DNA of 64,000 nucleotides from Minwuiaceae bacterium (GCA_028278525.1 JANQEE010000023.1:1-64000); one strand, 5' to 3'; numbered from the stretch's first letter, positions 29,467-39,046 are shown. Numbers and translations: made by a program. The notes: a model not told the origin generated them from the sequence alone.

Positions 29467-30944
29467 CCGGTTCTTTGCTTGGGGCGCTGCGTCTCTTCGC
29501 TCTCTGCGCGCTATCGCTGACGGCCGCCTGCGCCCACTTCCGGGTGAACCAGCCTTTCAGCGGTGAGGACCCGCGGGCTGGCTACCGATACGCCAGCCTT
29601 GCCGAACATACCGGGCCGGAGAACTCGGAAGAGTTGTTCGTCATTCTGACTTTTTCCGGTGGCGGCACCCGGGCTGCGGCGTTTGCCTACGGCGTTCTGG
29701 AGAAACTGCGCCATACGACGATCGAGGTGGATGGGCAACGGCGCCGGCTGCTGGACGAGGTCGACGTCATTTCCTCGAACTCCGGCGGCAGCTTCACCGC
29801 AGCCTATTACGGCCTGTTCCGCGACCGGATGTTCGACGATGCCACCGATCCGGATGCGCGCTTCGCCAACCGGTTTCTGGAGCGCGATCTGGAGAAGACC
29901 ATCCTCTCCCGCGTTCTGTTCTCGCCGCTCAACTGGGCCCGGCTGGCCTCGCCGGGGTTCAACCGCAGCGACCTGACGGCGGAGGTCTACGACGACGAAA
30001 TTTACCGCGGCCGGACCTTTTCCGACCTGCTCGAACAGGGCCGGCCGTACCTCATCGTCAATGCCAACGACACCACCAGGGGCATCCGCTTCGAATTCAC
30101 CCAGGATCAGTTCGACCTAATCTGTTCGGACACCACGGACTATCCGGTCGCCCGCGCGGTGATGGCGTCGTCCGCGGTGCACGGCCTGTTCGGTTCGCTG
30201 CGGCTGCGCAACTACGACAAGGCCAACTGCGTCGAGCCGCCATGGATCGCGTCGGCGCTCGGCGAACGCACGGGCAACCGCGGCGACCTCGACGTCAATC
30301 GCGAACGCTACCGCCGCGCCCGGTTCGCCCGCAGCTACCGCGACAAAGACCCCGGGGCGCCAGACGACGCCAAGTTCTACGTCCATCTGTCGGATGGCGG
30401 CACGGTGGACAATCTGGGCATGCGCGCGCCGCTTTGGTCGTTGCGCTCGACCGACCCGTCGTGGAGCGTATTGCGCAAGCTGAACCTGAAGAAGGTCAAG
30501 CGCATCGTCGTGCTCAGCGTCAACGCGGCGTCGGAGCCGCGCTCCGATATGGATCGCCGTCTGCGCGGCCCGGGTCCGCTCGCCCTGATTGAAGCCGCCG
30601 TCTCCGGAGCCATTGATACCGTCACGCTGGACTCGATCCAGGTGACCGAGAACATCATCGGCAACCGCATCCGAAACCTGAAGAAGCTTGGCTGGGACGC
30701 GGTGTTCTACCCGCCGATCCTGATCGACTTCGAACATATCCGCGACCCGGACTTGCGCGAGTGCTTCAAGAATGTCGGCACCCGGCTGACGCTCGCGCCG
30801 GACGTCACGCGCGGCGTGCGCCGCATCTCCTACGATCTGGTCAGCCAGTCGGCGGGCTTCCGGAGATTTCTGGCGGACGTCAACGGGGCCGAGCAGCCGG
30901 TGCCTAGCCCGCTGCCGCCCGATGCGCCCTATTGCCGAAAATGA
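29463..30944 (+). CDS. Patatin-like phospholipase lipoprotein
   Basis: The 493-aa protein has a lipoprotein signal with lipobox LTAAC (Cys23), so it is probably membrane-anchored. The patatin core shows the oxyanion hole [13 protein letters not shown] near residue 66, nucleophile Ser107 in SSNSGGS and the catalytic Asp311 in [10 protein letters not shown], all in order. Such enzymes hydrolyse phospholipids or other acyl esters. The GTG start overlaps the preceding small gene. Its 3' end overlaps the convergent lipB gene by 41 bases. Confidence 0.88.
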   Translation: MTGSLLGALRLFALCALSLTAACAHFRVNQPFSGEDPRAGYRYASLAEHTGPENSEELFVILTFSGGGTRAAAFAYGVLEKLRHTTIEVDGQRRRLLDEVDVISSNSGGSFTAAYYGLFRDRMFDDATDPDARFANRFLERDLEKTILSRVLFSPLNWARLASPGFNRSDLTAEVYDDEIYRGRTFSDLLEQGRPYLIVNANDTTRGIRFEFTQDQFDLICSDTTDYPVARAVMASSAVHGLFGSLRLRNYDKANCVEPPWIASALGERTGNRGDLDVNRERYRRARFARSYRDKDPGAPDDAKFYVHLSDGGTVDNLGMRAPLWSLRSTDPSWSVLRKLNLKKVKRIVVLSVNAASEPRSDMDRRLRGPGPLALIEAAVSGAIDTVTLDSIQVTENIIGNRIRNLKKLGWDAVFYPPILIDFEHIRDPDLRECFKNVGTRLTLAPDVTRGVRRISYDLVSQSAGFRRFLADVNGAEQPVPSPLPPDAPYCRK

Positions 30945-31608
30945 CCGTATCCGGTGCTGCGTCCACCGTGACCGTCTGAAACCGCTCCTCGAACGTCGCC
31001 CTTAGCGTCAGGTCCAGGTCCGCCATGCTGGCGGGTATGCCCAGATCGACAAGCGACGTCACCCCGTGCTCGGCGATGCCGCAGGGCACGATGCCGGCAT
31101 AGTGGTCCAGGTCTGGCTCTACATTGACCGAGATTCCGTGATAGGCGACCCAGCGCCGGACTCGGACCCCGATGGCCGCGATCTTGTCCTCCCGGCCGGC
31201 CCCCCGTTCGGGCCGTTCGACCCAGACCCCGACCCGCTCCGGCCGGATCTCGCCGCGGACGTTGAAGGTGGCCAGAGCCTCGATCACCCAGTTCTCCAGG
31301 TCGGCGACATAGGCGCGCAGGTCGGCGCCGCGCTTTTTCAGGTCCAGCATGACGTAGGCCACCCGCTGGCCAGGGCCGTGATAGGTGTATTGGCCACCGC
31401 GCCCGGTCTGATGGACCGGAAACCGGGCGTCCAGCAGGTCGGCCGGGTCGGCGGAAGTGCCGGCGGTATAGATCGGCGGATGCTCCAGCAGCCAGACCAG
31501 CTCGGGCGCGCTGCCGTCGCGGATCGCCGCAACCCGCTCCTCCATGGCGCTGACCGCCTGCTCATAGGCCACCGGCCGGCCGGAAATCAGCCATTCGATC
31601 CTGGACAT
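30904..31608 (-). CDS. lipB: Octanoyltransferase (lipoate biosynthesis)
   Basis: LipB (234 aa) transfers octanoyl from acyl carrier protein to lipoyl domains of enzymes such as pyruvate dehydrogenase. The acyl-enzyme Cys176 lies in GIVPCGI and the catalytic Lys142 in [10 protein letters not shown]; the [16 protein letters not shown] segment is the family signature. It is convergent with the patatin gene (41-base overlap of 3' ends) and divergent from fliN across a long inverted repeat. No lipA is in the window. Confidence 0.96.
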   Translation of the reverse strand: MSRIEWLISGRPVAYEQAVSAMEERVAAIRDGSAPELVWLLEHPPIYTAGTSADPADLLDARFPVHQTGRGGQYTYHGPGQRVAYVMLDLKKRGADLRAYVADLENWVIEALATFNVRGEIRPERVGVWVERPERGAGREDKIAAIGVRVRRWVAYHGISVNVEPDLDHYAGIVPCGIAEHGVTSLVDLGIPASMADLDLTLRATFEERFQTVTVDAAPDTVIFGNRAHRAAAG

Positions 31609-31644
31609 GGGCGGAACCTAGCGCGGTTTCTCTTGCAAGGAAAT

Positions 31645-31726
31645 GCCCGGCCACCCGCGCCCCCATCCCAACCACCCACGTGAGGGTACCCTATGGGTGG
31701 TTGGGACGGGGCGCGGGTGGCCGGGC
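31645..31726. repeat. Long inverted repeat between lipB and the FliN-like gene
   Basis: Arms 31645-31678 and 31694-31726 are inverted copies matching over 33 of 34 positions apart from one small mismatch/insertion, with a 15-base centre containing the palindrome GGGTACCC. It lies between two divergent gene starts, so it cannot terminate either gene. It may be a dispersed intergenic palindrome (REP/MITE-like) or a cruciform-forming site. Copy number in the genome cannot be judged from one window. Confidence 0.85.
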
Positions 31727-31787
31727 CCACCGTCAGGGACAAAAGCCCTTAACCCCCTGATAACCATGGCAGGGCTAGTCTGGCCCC

Positions 31788-32039
31788 ATGGAAGACACCG
31801 ACGACAAGGCGATCACAGAGGTCGACGTGGAGATTTCCGTGGTTATCGGGAAATCCACGATGCCGGTCCACCAGCTCCTGAAGATGGGCCGTGGCGCCGT
31901 GATCGAGCTGGAGGCCGGGGTCGACGATCCGGCCTGGATCTTCGCCAACAACCGGCTGATCGCCCGCGGCGAGATCGTCGTGACCGGCGACGCCGTCGGA
32001 GTCTCGATTACCGAGACCTACAAGTCCATCAACGCCTGA
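31788..32039 (+). CDS. Orphan FliN-family (SpoA domain) protein
   Basis: The 83-aa protein is almost entirely a SpoA/FliN domain: EVDVEISVVIGKSTMPVHQLLKMGRGAVIELE, then NNRLIARGEIVVTGDAVGVSITE. FliN forms the C-ring of the flagellar switch with FliM and FliG. The closest fit is FliN itself, but no other flagellar gene is nearby and the protein lacks the N-terminal extension of most FliN proteins. It is followed by a tRNA gene. It could serve the flagellar motor or a type III secretion sorting platform. Confidence 0.85.
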   Translation: MEDTDDKAITEVDVEISVVIGKSTMPVHQLLKMGRGAVIELEAGVDDPAWIFANNRLIARGEIVVTGDAVGVSITETYKSINA

Positions 32040-32141
32040 TCCCCCGGGGCTTCCCGAGCCGCCGAAACCGCCGATACCCAGCCCTCGGCGTAAAGCTTGA
32101 AGCCGGGTAGGGGATTTGCTATCTCACGTCATCAATTTCCA

Positions 32142-32228
32142 GCGGTCGTGGCGGAATTGGTAGACGCGCAGCGTTGAGGTCGCTGTGGGGGCAACCCCGT
32201 GGAAGTTCGAGTCTTCTCGACCGCACCA
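32142..32228 (+). tRNA. tRNA-Leu (anticodon GAG)
   Basis: The acceptor stem GCGGTCG pairs with CGACCGC (32218-32224), followed by A and an encoded CCA at 32226-32228. The anticodon stem CAGCG/CGCTG encloses loop TTGAGGT with anticodon GAG at 32176-32178. The long variable arm (GTGGGGGCAACCCCGT) and the GGTAGACGC D-loop are typical of class II leucine tRNA. A terminator hairpin follows at once. Confidence 0.97.
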
Positions 32229-32234
32229 GATTCA

Positions 32235-32266
32235 GAAGCCCGCCTGCCAATAGCGGGCTTCTTTCT
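32235..32266 (+). terminator. Terminator after tRNA-Leu
   Basis: A perfect 9-bp stem (32235-32243 with 32253-32261) with a 9-base loop is followed by TTTCTT. It begins 7 bases after the tRNA CCA end. Confidence 0.88.
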
Positions 32267-32357
32267 TGTCCTGCGGCACCCGCCTCAATCCCCGCTTTAA
32301 ACCGGCAAATGCGCCGCTATACTCCCGCCGGTAACAAATTCCGGGCAGGAGGCGCGT

Positions 32358-34682
32358 ATGGCGGAAGACCTCGACAAGATGGCGCTCGATTATCACCGCT
32401 ATCCGTCGCCCGGCAAAATCAGCGTCACGCCGACCACCACCCTCGCTAATCAACGCGACCTGTCGCTCGCCTATTCGCCGGGCGTCGCGGCGGCCTGCAG
32501 CCTGATTGTCGACGATCCGGCGGAGGCCGCGACGATGACCGCGCGCGGCAATCTGGTCGGCGTCGTCAGCAACGGCACCGCCGTGCTCGGCCTCGGCGCG
32601 ATCGGCCCGCTCGCCTCCAAGCCGGTGATGGAAGGCAAGGCGGTGCTGTTCAAGAAATTCGCCGGCATCGACGTGTTCGATATTGAGGTCGATGCGACCG
32701 ATCCGGACAAGCTGGTCGACGTGGTCGCCGCGCTGGAGCCGACCTTCGGCGGCATCAATCTGGAGGACATTAAGGCGCCGGAGTGCTTCATCGTCGAGCG
32801 TAAATGCCGCGAGCGCATGAACATCCCGGTGTTCCACGACGACCAGCACGGTACCGCGATCTGCGTCGCCGCCGCCATCTACAACGGCCTGCGCGTGGTG
32901 GAGAAGGACATCGCAACGGTGCGCCTGGTCTGCTCCGGCGCCGGCGCGGCCGCGCTCGCCTGCCTCGACCTGCTCGTCAGTCTCGGCCTCAAGCCCGAAA
33001 ACATCATCGTCAGCGACATCGTCGGCGTGGTCTACGAGGGCCGCGCGGAAGAGATGGACGAATACAAGGCCCGGTATGCGCGTGAGACCCCGCACCGAAA
33101 GCTGGCTGAAGCGATTGCCGGCGCCGACATCTTCCTCGGCCTGTCCGCCCCCCGGGTCTTGAGCAAGGAGATGGTTGCCTCCATGGCGGCGAAGCCGATC
33201 ATCATGGCACTGGCCAACCCGGTGCCGGAAATCATGCCGGAGGAGGTGCGCGAGGTTCGCGACGATGCGGTCATCGCCACCGGCCGCTCCGACTATCCGA
33301 ACCAGGTCAACAACGTGCTCTGCTTTCCGTTCCTGTTCCGCGGCGCGCTCGATGTCGGCGCCACCGCGATCAACGAGGAAATGAAAATCGCCTGCGTGCG
33401 GGCCATCGCCGACCTGGCGATGCAGGAGGCGTCGGATGTCGTCGCCCGGGCCTACGGCGCCGGCCAGAGCCTGTCGTTCGGCCCGGAATACCTGATACCC
33501 AAGCCGTTCGATCCGCGCCTGATCTGCGAACTGGCGCCGGCGGTTGCGCGCGCGGCCATGGAGTCCGGCGTCGCGACCCGGCCGATCGAGGATCTGGAAG
33601 CCTACAAGGCGCGTATGATCCAGTTCGTCTACCGGACGGGTTTCGCCATGAAACCCCTGTTCGACCGGGCGAAGGCCAACCCATTGCGCGTTGCCTATGC
33701 GGAAGGCGAGCAGGAGAGGGTGTTGCGCGCCGCCCAGATCGTTGTCGACGACGGCCTGGCGCGGCCGATCCTGATCGGCCGCCGCGCGGTGATCGAGGAG
33801 CGCATCGGCCGTTTCGGCCTGCGTCTGCGCCTCGGCGACAATGTCGACATCGTCGACCCGGAGGACGATGCCCGTTATCGCGATTACTGGATGCACTACC
33901 ACGAACTGACCGAGCGCAAGGGCGTCTCGCCGGATCTGGCGCGCTTCCACGTTCGCACCAACAACACTGTGATTGCCGCGATGATGCTGATGCGCGGCGA
34001 CGCGGACGCGATGTTATGCGGCGTGTTCGGCCGCTATCAGCGCCATCTGGAGCGGGTGCGCAACATCGTCGGCTTGCGCCAGGGCGTGCGCGACCCGTCG
34101 GCCCTGCAGATGGTGGTGTCGCCCAAAGGCACCCTGTTCATGGCCGACACCCATGTGTCGTACGACCCGTCGCCCGAGGAACTGGCGGAAATGGCCATCC
34201 TGGCGGCGGAGGAAGTATCGCGCTTCGGCATCGTGCCGCGGGTCGCTTTCCTGTCTCATTCGAACTTCGGGGCGTCGACCAACCCTTCCGCTGTGAAGGT
34301 CGCCGAAGCGGTCGCCATCGCCAAGCAGCTTGCGCCTGAGATCGAGATGGAAGGCGAGATGCATAGCGACATGGCGCTGTCCGCAGAAATCCGCGAGCTG
34401 GAATTTCCCCATTCGTACCTGACAGATGACGCCAACCTGCTGATCTTCCCTGGCCTCGATGCCGCGAACATCGCGTTCAATCTGTTGCGCCAAGTCTCCA
34501 ATAGCATGTCGGTCGGGCCGATCCTGGTCGGTGTCGATAAATCGGCCCATATCGTCACGCCGTCGATCACGGTGCGGGGCCTGGTCAATATGACGGCGGT
34601 CGCGGTCGTCGACGCCCAGGATCACGCCGCCGGCGCCATGCCGCCGGGGCCGCTGGCCCGTCGTTCGGAAGGCGCGGCATGA
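32358..34682 (+). CDS. maeB: NADP-dependent malic enzyme with phosphotransacetylase-like domain
   Basis: The 774-aa protein is a MaeB-type hybrid: an N-terminal malic enzyme (about 1-430) that decarboxylates malate to pyruvate, and a C-terminal phosphate acetyltransferase-like domain (about 440-760) that usually has a regulatory role. Malic enzyme signatures are [20 protein letters not shown] and the dinucleotide fold around [13 protein letters not shown]. The PTA-like part includes [16 protein letters not shown] and [20 protein letters not shown] precedes the ATG, and the stop overlaps mgtE by four bases. Confidence 0.96.
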   Translation: MAEDLDKMALDYHRYPSPGKISVTPTTTLANQRDLSLAYSPGVAAACSLIVDDPAEAATMTARGNLVGVVSNGTAVLGLGAIGPLASKPVMEGKAVLFKKFAGIDVFDIEVDATDPDKLVDVVAALEPTFGGINLEDIKAPECFIVERKCRERMNIPVFHDDQHGTAICVAAAIYNGLRVVEKDIATVRLVCSGAGAAALACLDLLVSLGLKPENIIVSDIVGVVYEGRAEEMDEYKARYARETPHRKLAEAIAGADIFLGLSAPRVLSKEMVASMAAKPIIMALANPVPEIMPEEVREVRDDAVIATGRSDYPNQVNNVLCFPFLFRGALDVGATAINEEMKIACVRAIADLAMQEASDVVARAYGAGQSLSFGPEYLIPKPFDPRLICELAPAVARAAMESGVATRPIEDLEAYKARMIQFVYRTGFAMKPLFDRAKANPLRVAYAEGEQERVLRAAQIVVDDGLARPILIGRRAVIEERIGRFGLRLRLGDNVDIVDPEDDARYRDYWMHYHELTERKGVSPDLARFHVRTNNTVIAAMMLMRGDADAMLCGVFGRYQRHLERVRNIVGLRQGVRDPSALQMVVSPKGTLFMADTHVSYDPSPEELAEMAILAAEEVSRFGIVPRVAFLSHSNFGASTNPSAVKVAEAVAIAKQLAPEIEMEGEMHSDMALSAEIRELEFPHSYLTDDANLLIFPGLDAANIAFNLLRQVSNSMSVGPILVGVDKSAHIVTPSITVRGLVNMTAVAVVDAQDHAAGAMPPGPLARRSEGAA

Positions 34683-36061
34683 GCGAGGCGTCGCAGCAGG
34701 AGGCTGCGACCGAAGAAGACGTCTACGTTCTGACCGACGAGTTCGTTCGCGACGTCCGCGACGCGTTGGATGCGGAGGACGAGGCGGCCGTCTCCGCCCT
34801 GATCGAGCCGCTGCACGCCGCCGACCTCGCCGATCTGGTCGAATTGGTCAACCGGTCCGAGCGCAAGGCGCTGGTCGACTTGATCGCCCCGCGCCTCGAT
34901 CCGGAGATGTTGAGCCATCTCGACGAGGCGGTACGCGACCAGGTCGTCGACCAGCTCGAACCGGAGCAGATCGCCGCGGCCGTCACCGAGCTGGATACCG
35001 ACGACGCGGTCTACTTGGTCGAAGACCTGGACCCGGAGACCCAGCGCGCCGTGCTGGACGCGGTGCCGGAAGAGGACCGCACCCACCTTGAGGAAAGCCT
35101 CGAATACGAAGAGGATACCGCCGGCCGGTTGATGCAGCGCGAGCTGATCTCGGTGCCGGAGTTCTGGACCATCGGCCAGACCATCGATTTCATGCGCGAA
35201 TCCGACGACCTGCCGGACGAGTTCTACGAGATCTTTGTCGTCGACCCTGTTCACCGCCCGGTCGGCACCGTGGCGCTGAACCGGGCGATGCGCACCAAGC
35301 GCCCTGTCGTGGTCAGCGAGATCATGAACGCCGACGTCAAGACCGTACCGGTCGAGATGGAGCAGGACGACGTCGCCCACCTGTTCCGACAGTACGATTT
35401 GCTGTCGGCGCCGGTGGTCGACGGTTCCGGGCGGGTGATCGGCGTGATCATGGTCGACGACGTCGTCGACGTCATCGACGAGGAGGCCGAAGAAGACATC
35501 CTGCGCCTCGGCGGCGTCACCGACGACGACCTGAACGCCGGCATTGTGCGCACCACGCGCAGCCGTTTCACCTGGCTCGCGGTCAATCTGGTCACGGCGA
35601 TCGTCGCGTCCATGGTGATCGGCCTGTTCGAAGGCACCATCGATCAAATGGTGGCGCTGGCGGTGCTGATGCCGATCGTCGCGTCCATGGGCGGCAATGC
35701 CGGCACCCAGACCATGACCATCGCCGTGCGCAGCCTGGCGACCCACGAACTGACCGCGGCCAACGCCTGGCGCCTGTTCAACAAAGAGACCGCGGTGGGC
35801 CTCGCCAACGGGGGTCTGTTTGCCCTGTTGGTCGGCGTTGCGGCCTTTGTCTGGTTCCGCGATCCGATGCTGTCGGGCGTCATTGCCGCCGCCATGGTGA
35901 TCAACATGCTGGCGGCCGGCGTCGCCGGCATCGCCGTGCCGCTTGCCCTCGAACGCATGAACATCGACCCGGCGGTCGCCTCCAGCGTATTTGTCACCAC
36001 CATCACCGACGTGATCGGCTTCTTCGCGTTTCTGGGCCTTGCGGCCCTTGTGCTGCTCTGA
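34679..36061 (+). CDS. mgtE: Magnesium transporter MgtE
   Basis: The 460-aa protein has the MgtE order: a cytosolic N-domain (about 20-140, rich in acidic residues), a CBS pair (about 150-280) and five membrane helices (about 300-460). The pore signature SMGGNAGTQTMTIAVRSLA lies near residue 337. MgtE channels import Mg2+ and close when cytosolic sites fill with Mg2+. It overlaps maeB by four bases, an arrangement suggesting co-transcription. It converges on the unknown gene at 36096. Confidence 0.95.
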   Translation: MSEASQQEAATEEDVYVLTDEFVRDVRDALDAEDEAAVSALIEPLHAADLADLVELVNRSERKALVDLIAPRLDPEMLSHLDEAVRDQVVDQLEPEQIAAAVTELDTDDAVYLVEDLDPETQRAVLDAVPEEDRTHLEESLEYEEDTAGRLMQRELISVPEFWTIGQTIDFMRESDDLPDEFYEIFVVDPVHRPVGTVALNRAMRTKRPVVVSEIMNADVKTVPVEMEQDDVAHLFRQYDLLSAPVVDGSGRVIGVIMVDDVVDVIDEEAEEDILRLGGVTDDDLNAGIVRTTRSRFTWLAVNLVTAIVASMVIGLFEGTIDQMVALAVLMPIVASMGGNAGTQTMTIAVRSLATHELTAANAWRLFNKETAVGLANGGLFALLVGVAAFVWFRDPMLSGVIAAAMVINMLAAGVAGIAVPLALERMNIDPAVASSVFVTTITDVIGFFAFLGLAALVLL

Positions 36062-36095
36062 ATCGTCGAATTGGGGTCAGGTGTCGATTCGCGGG

Positions 36096-37211
36096 CTAGA
36101 ACTCCCGCAGTTCGATTTCGTCGGGCGCGCTATCGACAGCGCTCCCTCCGATCATGATCTCCTTAAGCCGTTCCGAAAGCTGGTGTCTGAACGTCCCTTT
36201 CAGCAGCCCGTAGCCGCTTTGCCAGAAAAACGTGTCCAGCCGATTGATGTCGCTTTCATCCAGCTTGAAGTCCTGCGCCAGTCGGTCGGCCACGGTATTC
36301 GCCAGCCAACTGATGTCTTCGTGGGAGAGCGTCACCACCGAGCCTTCCGGTCCGAGCATGCGATCGTAGTGGTTGACCGGCCGTATCAATTCGCGGTGGG
36401 GCAGGTGGCCTTGCAGGCCCACGGCGGCGAGAGCGGTCAAAACGGACGCGAGACCCGATTTCGCCAATTGAATCCGTTCGGCGGGGTCGTCCGGTATTGC
36501 GTTTTGGAAAATCCGGTTCAGCAGCGCTTCGAACATCAGATTCAGTCTTGGCTCGCCAGATTCGCGAATGACTTGGCGCAGGTTTTCGAGCAGGGGCGCG
36601 TCTGGGACAAGGACTTCCGCCGGATTCAGATCGCCCAGCACCCGGTTGGCCACCTTTTCCACAATGCCGTCGAATTCCTCTTCGCTGAATTCGTAGCCAG
36701 CGGCGGACGGCGGTTGATCGCCCGATGCCGCGAATGCTTTCTCGCCATCGAGCAGGTCCAGATAATGCGAAACGTTTCTGCCCCAACTCGTGTCCGGGTT
36801 GCCGCTTTGCATTGCCTGCGCGATGTATCCGACCAGCGAGTCCTCAAGACCCGCCTTGAAGTTCTCGATCCGGTCGGCGCTTGCCGTTGCGCCGGTCTTA
36901 CTGAGGGCGGATCGCTGCCACAACGCCAGGAGCCACTCTGCCCAGCGCTTGAATCGGCCCTTTCTCTCCGGCGCCCGTGCTTCCGCCGCGCTCAGCAAAG
37001 GACCGTCGTCGTTGCGGCTGACAGCGTACGTCTGAGTCGATTGACCCGACGCCGTCGGCGCGCGGCGCTGCGTCGGTCCCACGACGCCGGACTCCTGCCT
37101 GGTGCCGTAGGCTCTGTAGATACGTCGGGAGGTCGCGGGCGAGGCGGCCGTGGCATCCGGGAGCAGAACGTTTTCTAGTTGGATGTTGGACGAAACCTTG
37201 TCTCGGGTCAT
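36096..37211 (-). CDS. Unknown protein; candidate type III secretion substrate
   Basis: I do not recognise this 371-aa protein. Residues 1-100 are rich in Ser, Thr, Ala, Gln and Arg and look disordered; residues 110-371 look mostly helical (for example DRIENFKAGLEDSLVGYIAQAM and EEEFDGIVEKVANRVLGDL). There is no signal peptide or membrane segment. Residues 6-14 (VSSNIQLEN) resemble the short beta-motif by which some effectors bind type III chaperones. The gene lies directly downstream of a CesT-type chaperone gene on the same strand. Base composition is lower in GC than the neighbours: two 60-base lines counted by hand gave 55% and 60%, against 67% in mgtE. Secretion is an inference from context. 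Confidence 0.6.
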   Translation of the reverse strand: MTRDKVSSNIQLENVLLPDATAASPATSRRIYRAYGTRQESGVVGPTQRRAPTASGQSTQTYAVSRNDDGPLLSAAEARAPERKGRFKRWAEWLLALWQRSALSKTGATASADRIENFKAGLEDSLVGYIAQAMQSGNPDTSWGRNVSHYLDLLDGEKAFAASGDQPPSAAGYEFSEEEFDGIVEKVANRVLGDLNPAEVLVPDAPLLENLRQVIRESGEPRLNLMFEALLNRIFQNAIPDDPAERIQLAKSGLASVLTALAAVGLQGHLPHRELIRPVNHYDRMLGPEGSVVTLSHEDISWLANTVADRLAQDFKLDESDINRLDTFFWQSGYGLLKGTFRHQLSERLKEIMIGGSAVDSAPDEIELREF

Positions 37212-37381
37212 GGCGCTCTGAGCCTGTCTTGCCTATGGCCGACTGTTTGCGGCCGCCGGATCGCCCCGTCAGGCGTCGTCGCCATACCGGGAGCGTTGGG
37301 TCGATAAAACCGCGGCGTCGAAAGGCTGGAAACCCCGCGGCCCGCTGCTGGAGGAAACGCCGTGCTCAGACATCGCGCTAC

Positions 37382-37852
37382 CTAAACGCGAATGCCGAGT
37401 TGCAGGTCGCGTACGGCGACCGGCAGAATGCGCACATCGCCCACCGTTGCTTCGGGCGGTATCGAAAACTTGGCTTTGAGGTCTTGGACGGTCGCCACGA
37501 ACGCGTCGAACTCCTGCGGGAAGCTGGGCCCGTCGAGGGTGTCGGGTCTGTAGCGGCGGCTGTAGACGACCAGGCCGGTGACGTCGCACAGGCCCAGATG
37601 GCCGCCGTCGGTGTCCAGGCCGAACAGATTGGCGTGCAGCAGGTTCGCCAGGAAGTCGATCAGGTCGTATGGCGGCGGCCGCATGAAGGGTGAGAAGATG
37701 TAAAGCCAGCCGTCATCGACATCGAACTCGATGTTGCATTCAAGCTCGTCATCGACCACCAGGGAACAGACGTTCTTCTCGTTCAGCGTCAGCGGGCCCG
37801 TGCCGCCGGCCTGCGCGATCTCGCGCAAGAGACTGTTGACGTGGTCATGCAT
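37382..37852 (-). CDS. CesT/Tir-family type III secretion chaperone
   Basis: The 156-aa protein fits the CesT fold: helix 1 (MHDHVNSLLREIAQ), strands with LTLNEKNVCSLVVDDELECNIEF, the dimer strand region ending FSPFMRP, then LIDFLANLLHANLFGLDTDGGHLGL and a C-terminal helix FDAFVATVQDLKAKF. The LLxANLxG-xTxGGxLGL pattern is the best marker of these acidic chaperones, which hold effectors for export. I chose the ATG at 37852 because the fold begins there; 37906 would add 18 residues. No good ribosome site stands out for either. No type III apparatus gene is in the window. Confidence 0.8.
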   Translation of the reverse strand: MHDHVNSLLREIAQAGGTGPLTLNEKNVCSLVVDDELECNIEFDVDDGWLYIFSPFMRPPPYDLIDFLANLLHANLFGLDTDGGHLGLCDVTGLVVYSRRYRPDTLDGPSFPQEFDAFVATVQDLKAKFSIPPEATVGDVRILPVAVRDLQLGIRV

Positions 37853-38048
37853 CGCGGGGGCGTTTCTGGACCAAGCGGCGCGCGTGCTTTGTGGATTCAA
37901 TCTCATCAACCTAACGGCCCGGGCAGTGGGCGGTAATGGACCATTCTCGGACCGAACGCTTAAACCGAGCCCACAATCGGTCCGCCGCCTCGAAGGACGA
38001 GAGACCTGATCCCATCCGCCGCTAAGTCGCCAAGGCTCGGACTCGGCT

Positions 38049-38948
38049 CTATCGCGCAAACTCCAGGCGGTCGGACACGGCCGATCCGCTACGCCATGTC
38101 TGCTTCTTCGCCACATCGACGAACGCTTCGACCAGGTCGTCGGCCTGGCCCTTCACCCATTCGATGTTGACCGAGCGCCTCAGGTCGACCCCGTCCACCG
38201 GCAGCAGCGTCACGCCGTCGGCGGCGAGCGAATCCGGCATCAGGCAGCAGCCGACCCCGGCCGCCACCATCGCCAGTGCCCAGGCGTCCCGTGTCGTGCG
38301 CTGCACCACGCGCGGTCGGACCCCATGGTTATCCAGAATACGCCGCGCCTCGGCCGTGTGCTCGCAGTGGGTGCGGACGATCAGCGGCCGGTCGGCCATG
38401 TCCGCGACCCTCAGCGACGGGCGCCTGACCAGCGGGTGGCCTGCCGGTACGGCAACCATCTGGCGGTCGCGGAACAACAGGTGACGTTGCCGCCTCGCCG
38501 CGGTGCGCTTAGACGCCGTGATGGCCAGGTCCAGTCGCCCCTGACTGAACCACCGCTCGATCTGCTCCGGCGGTCCTTCCGCGATTTCCAGCCTGACGTC
38601 CGGCCGCCGGTCCAGAAAGCGCTGCACAGCCTCGGCCACCGTGCCGATCGGCAGGCTTTGCAGCAGGCCGAGGCGCAAGCGTTCGGCAGACCGCTCGGGT
38701 GTCAGGTCGGTGCGCACCGCGTTCATCTCGTGCTGGATCGTCCGGGCGCGGGGCAGCAGTCGGCTGCCGGCCGCAGTCAGGACCGCCTGGCGCGGGCCGC
38801 GGTCGAACAGCTTTGCGTCAAGCTGGTCCTCCAGCTTCCGGATGCCTGCCGACAGGGTGGGCTGGCTGACGAAGCAGCGTTCCGCCGCTTTGGTAAAGCT
38901 GCCGGTCTCGGCGACCGCCAGGAAATAGCGGATTTGGTAGAGATCCAT
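38049..38948 (-). CDS. LysR-family transcriptional regulator
   Basis: The 299-aa protein has the LysR helix-turn-helix at residues 1-60 (MDLYQIRYFLAVAETGSFTKAA, then SQPTLSAGIRKLEDQL) and an effector-binding domain of two Rossmann-like halves from about 90 to 295. A coiled linker lies at 60-85. It faces the thioesterase gene, and a 15-base inverted repeat starts at the base next to its start codon, suggesting autoregulation and control of the divergent genes. The inducer cannot be predicted. Confidence 0.93.
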   Translation of the reverse strand: MDLYQIRYFLAVAETGSFTKAAERCFVSQPTLSAGIRKLEDQLDAKLFDRGPRQAVLTAAGSRLLPRARTIQHEMNAVRTDLTPERSAERLRLGLLQSLPIGTVAEAVQRFLDRRPDVRLEIAEGPPEQIERWFSQGRLDLAITASKRTAARRQRHLLFRDRQMVAVPAGHPLVRRPSLRVADMADRPLIVRTHCEHTAEARRILDNHGVRPRVVQRTTRDAWALAMVAAGVGCCLMPDSLAADGVTLLPVDGVDLRRSVNIEWVKGQADDLVEAFVDVAKKQTWRSGSAVSDRLEFAR

Positions 38949-38998
38949 GCATAGATGATATCAATGAGACGTATCGCTGAAAATGATTTCATCTATGC
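38949..38998. promoter_or_regulatory. Candidate LysR operator: 15-base inverted repeat
   Basis: GCATAGATGATATCA at 38949-38963 recurs inverted at 38984-38998 with one mismatch, separated by 20 bases. The left arm abuts the lysR start codon and the right arm ends 48 bases before the thioesterase ATG. Spacing of about 35 bases between arm centres suits a LysR tetramer contacting two sites on one face of the helix. Confidence 0.7.
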
Positions 38999-39046
38999 CG
39001 AGTTCGCCGATACGGTCTGCCCCGTCCGTTGGATGGAGCTTGGTCG

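Noticed and set aside
31643-32110. 155-aa open reading frame spanning the long inverted repeat and fliN
   Set aside because: It runs through both palindrome arms and out of frame through the conserved FliN-like gene.
36039-37178. 379-aa forward open reading frame over the unknown gene
   Set aside because: The Arg/Ser-rich composition looks like a shadow. The minus-strand protein has balanced composition, plausible helices and a same-strand neighbour. Certainty is lower here, since neither strand has a known homologue in view.
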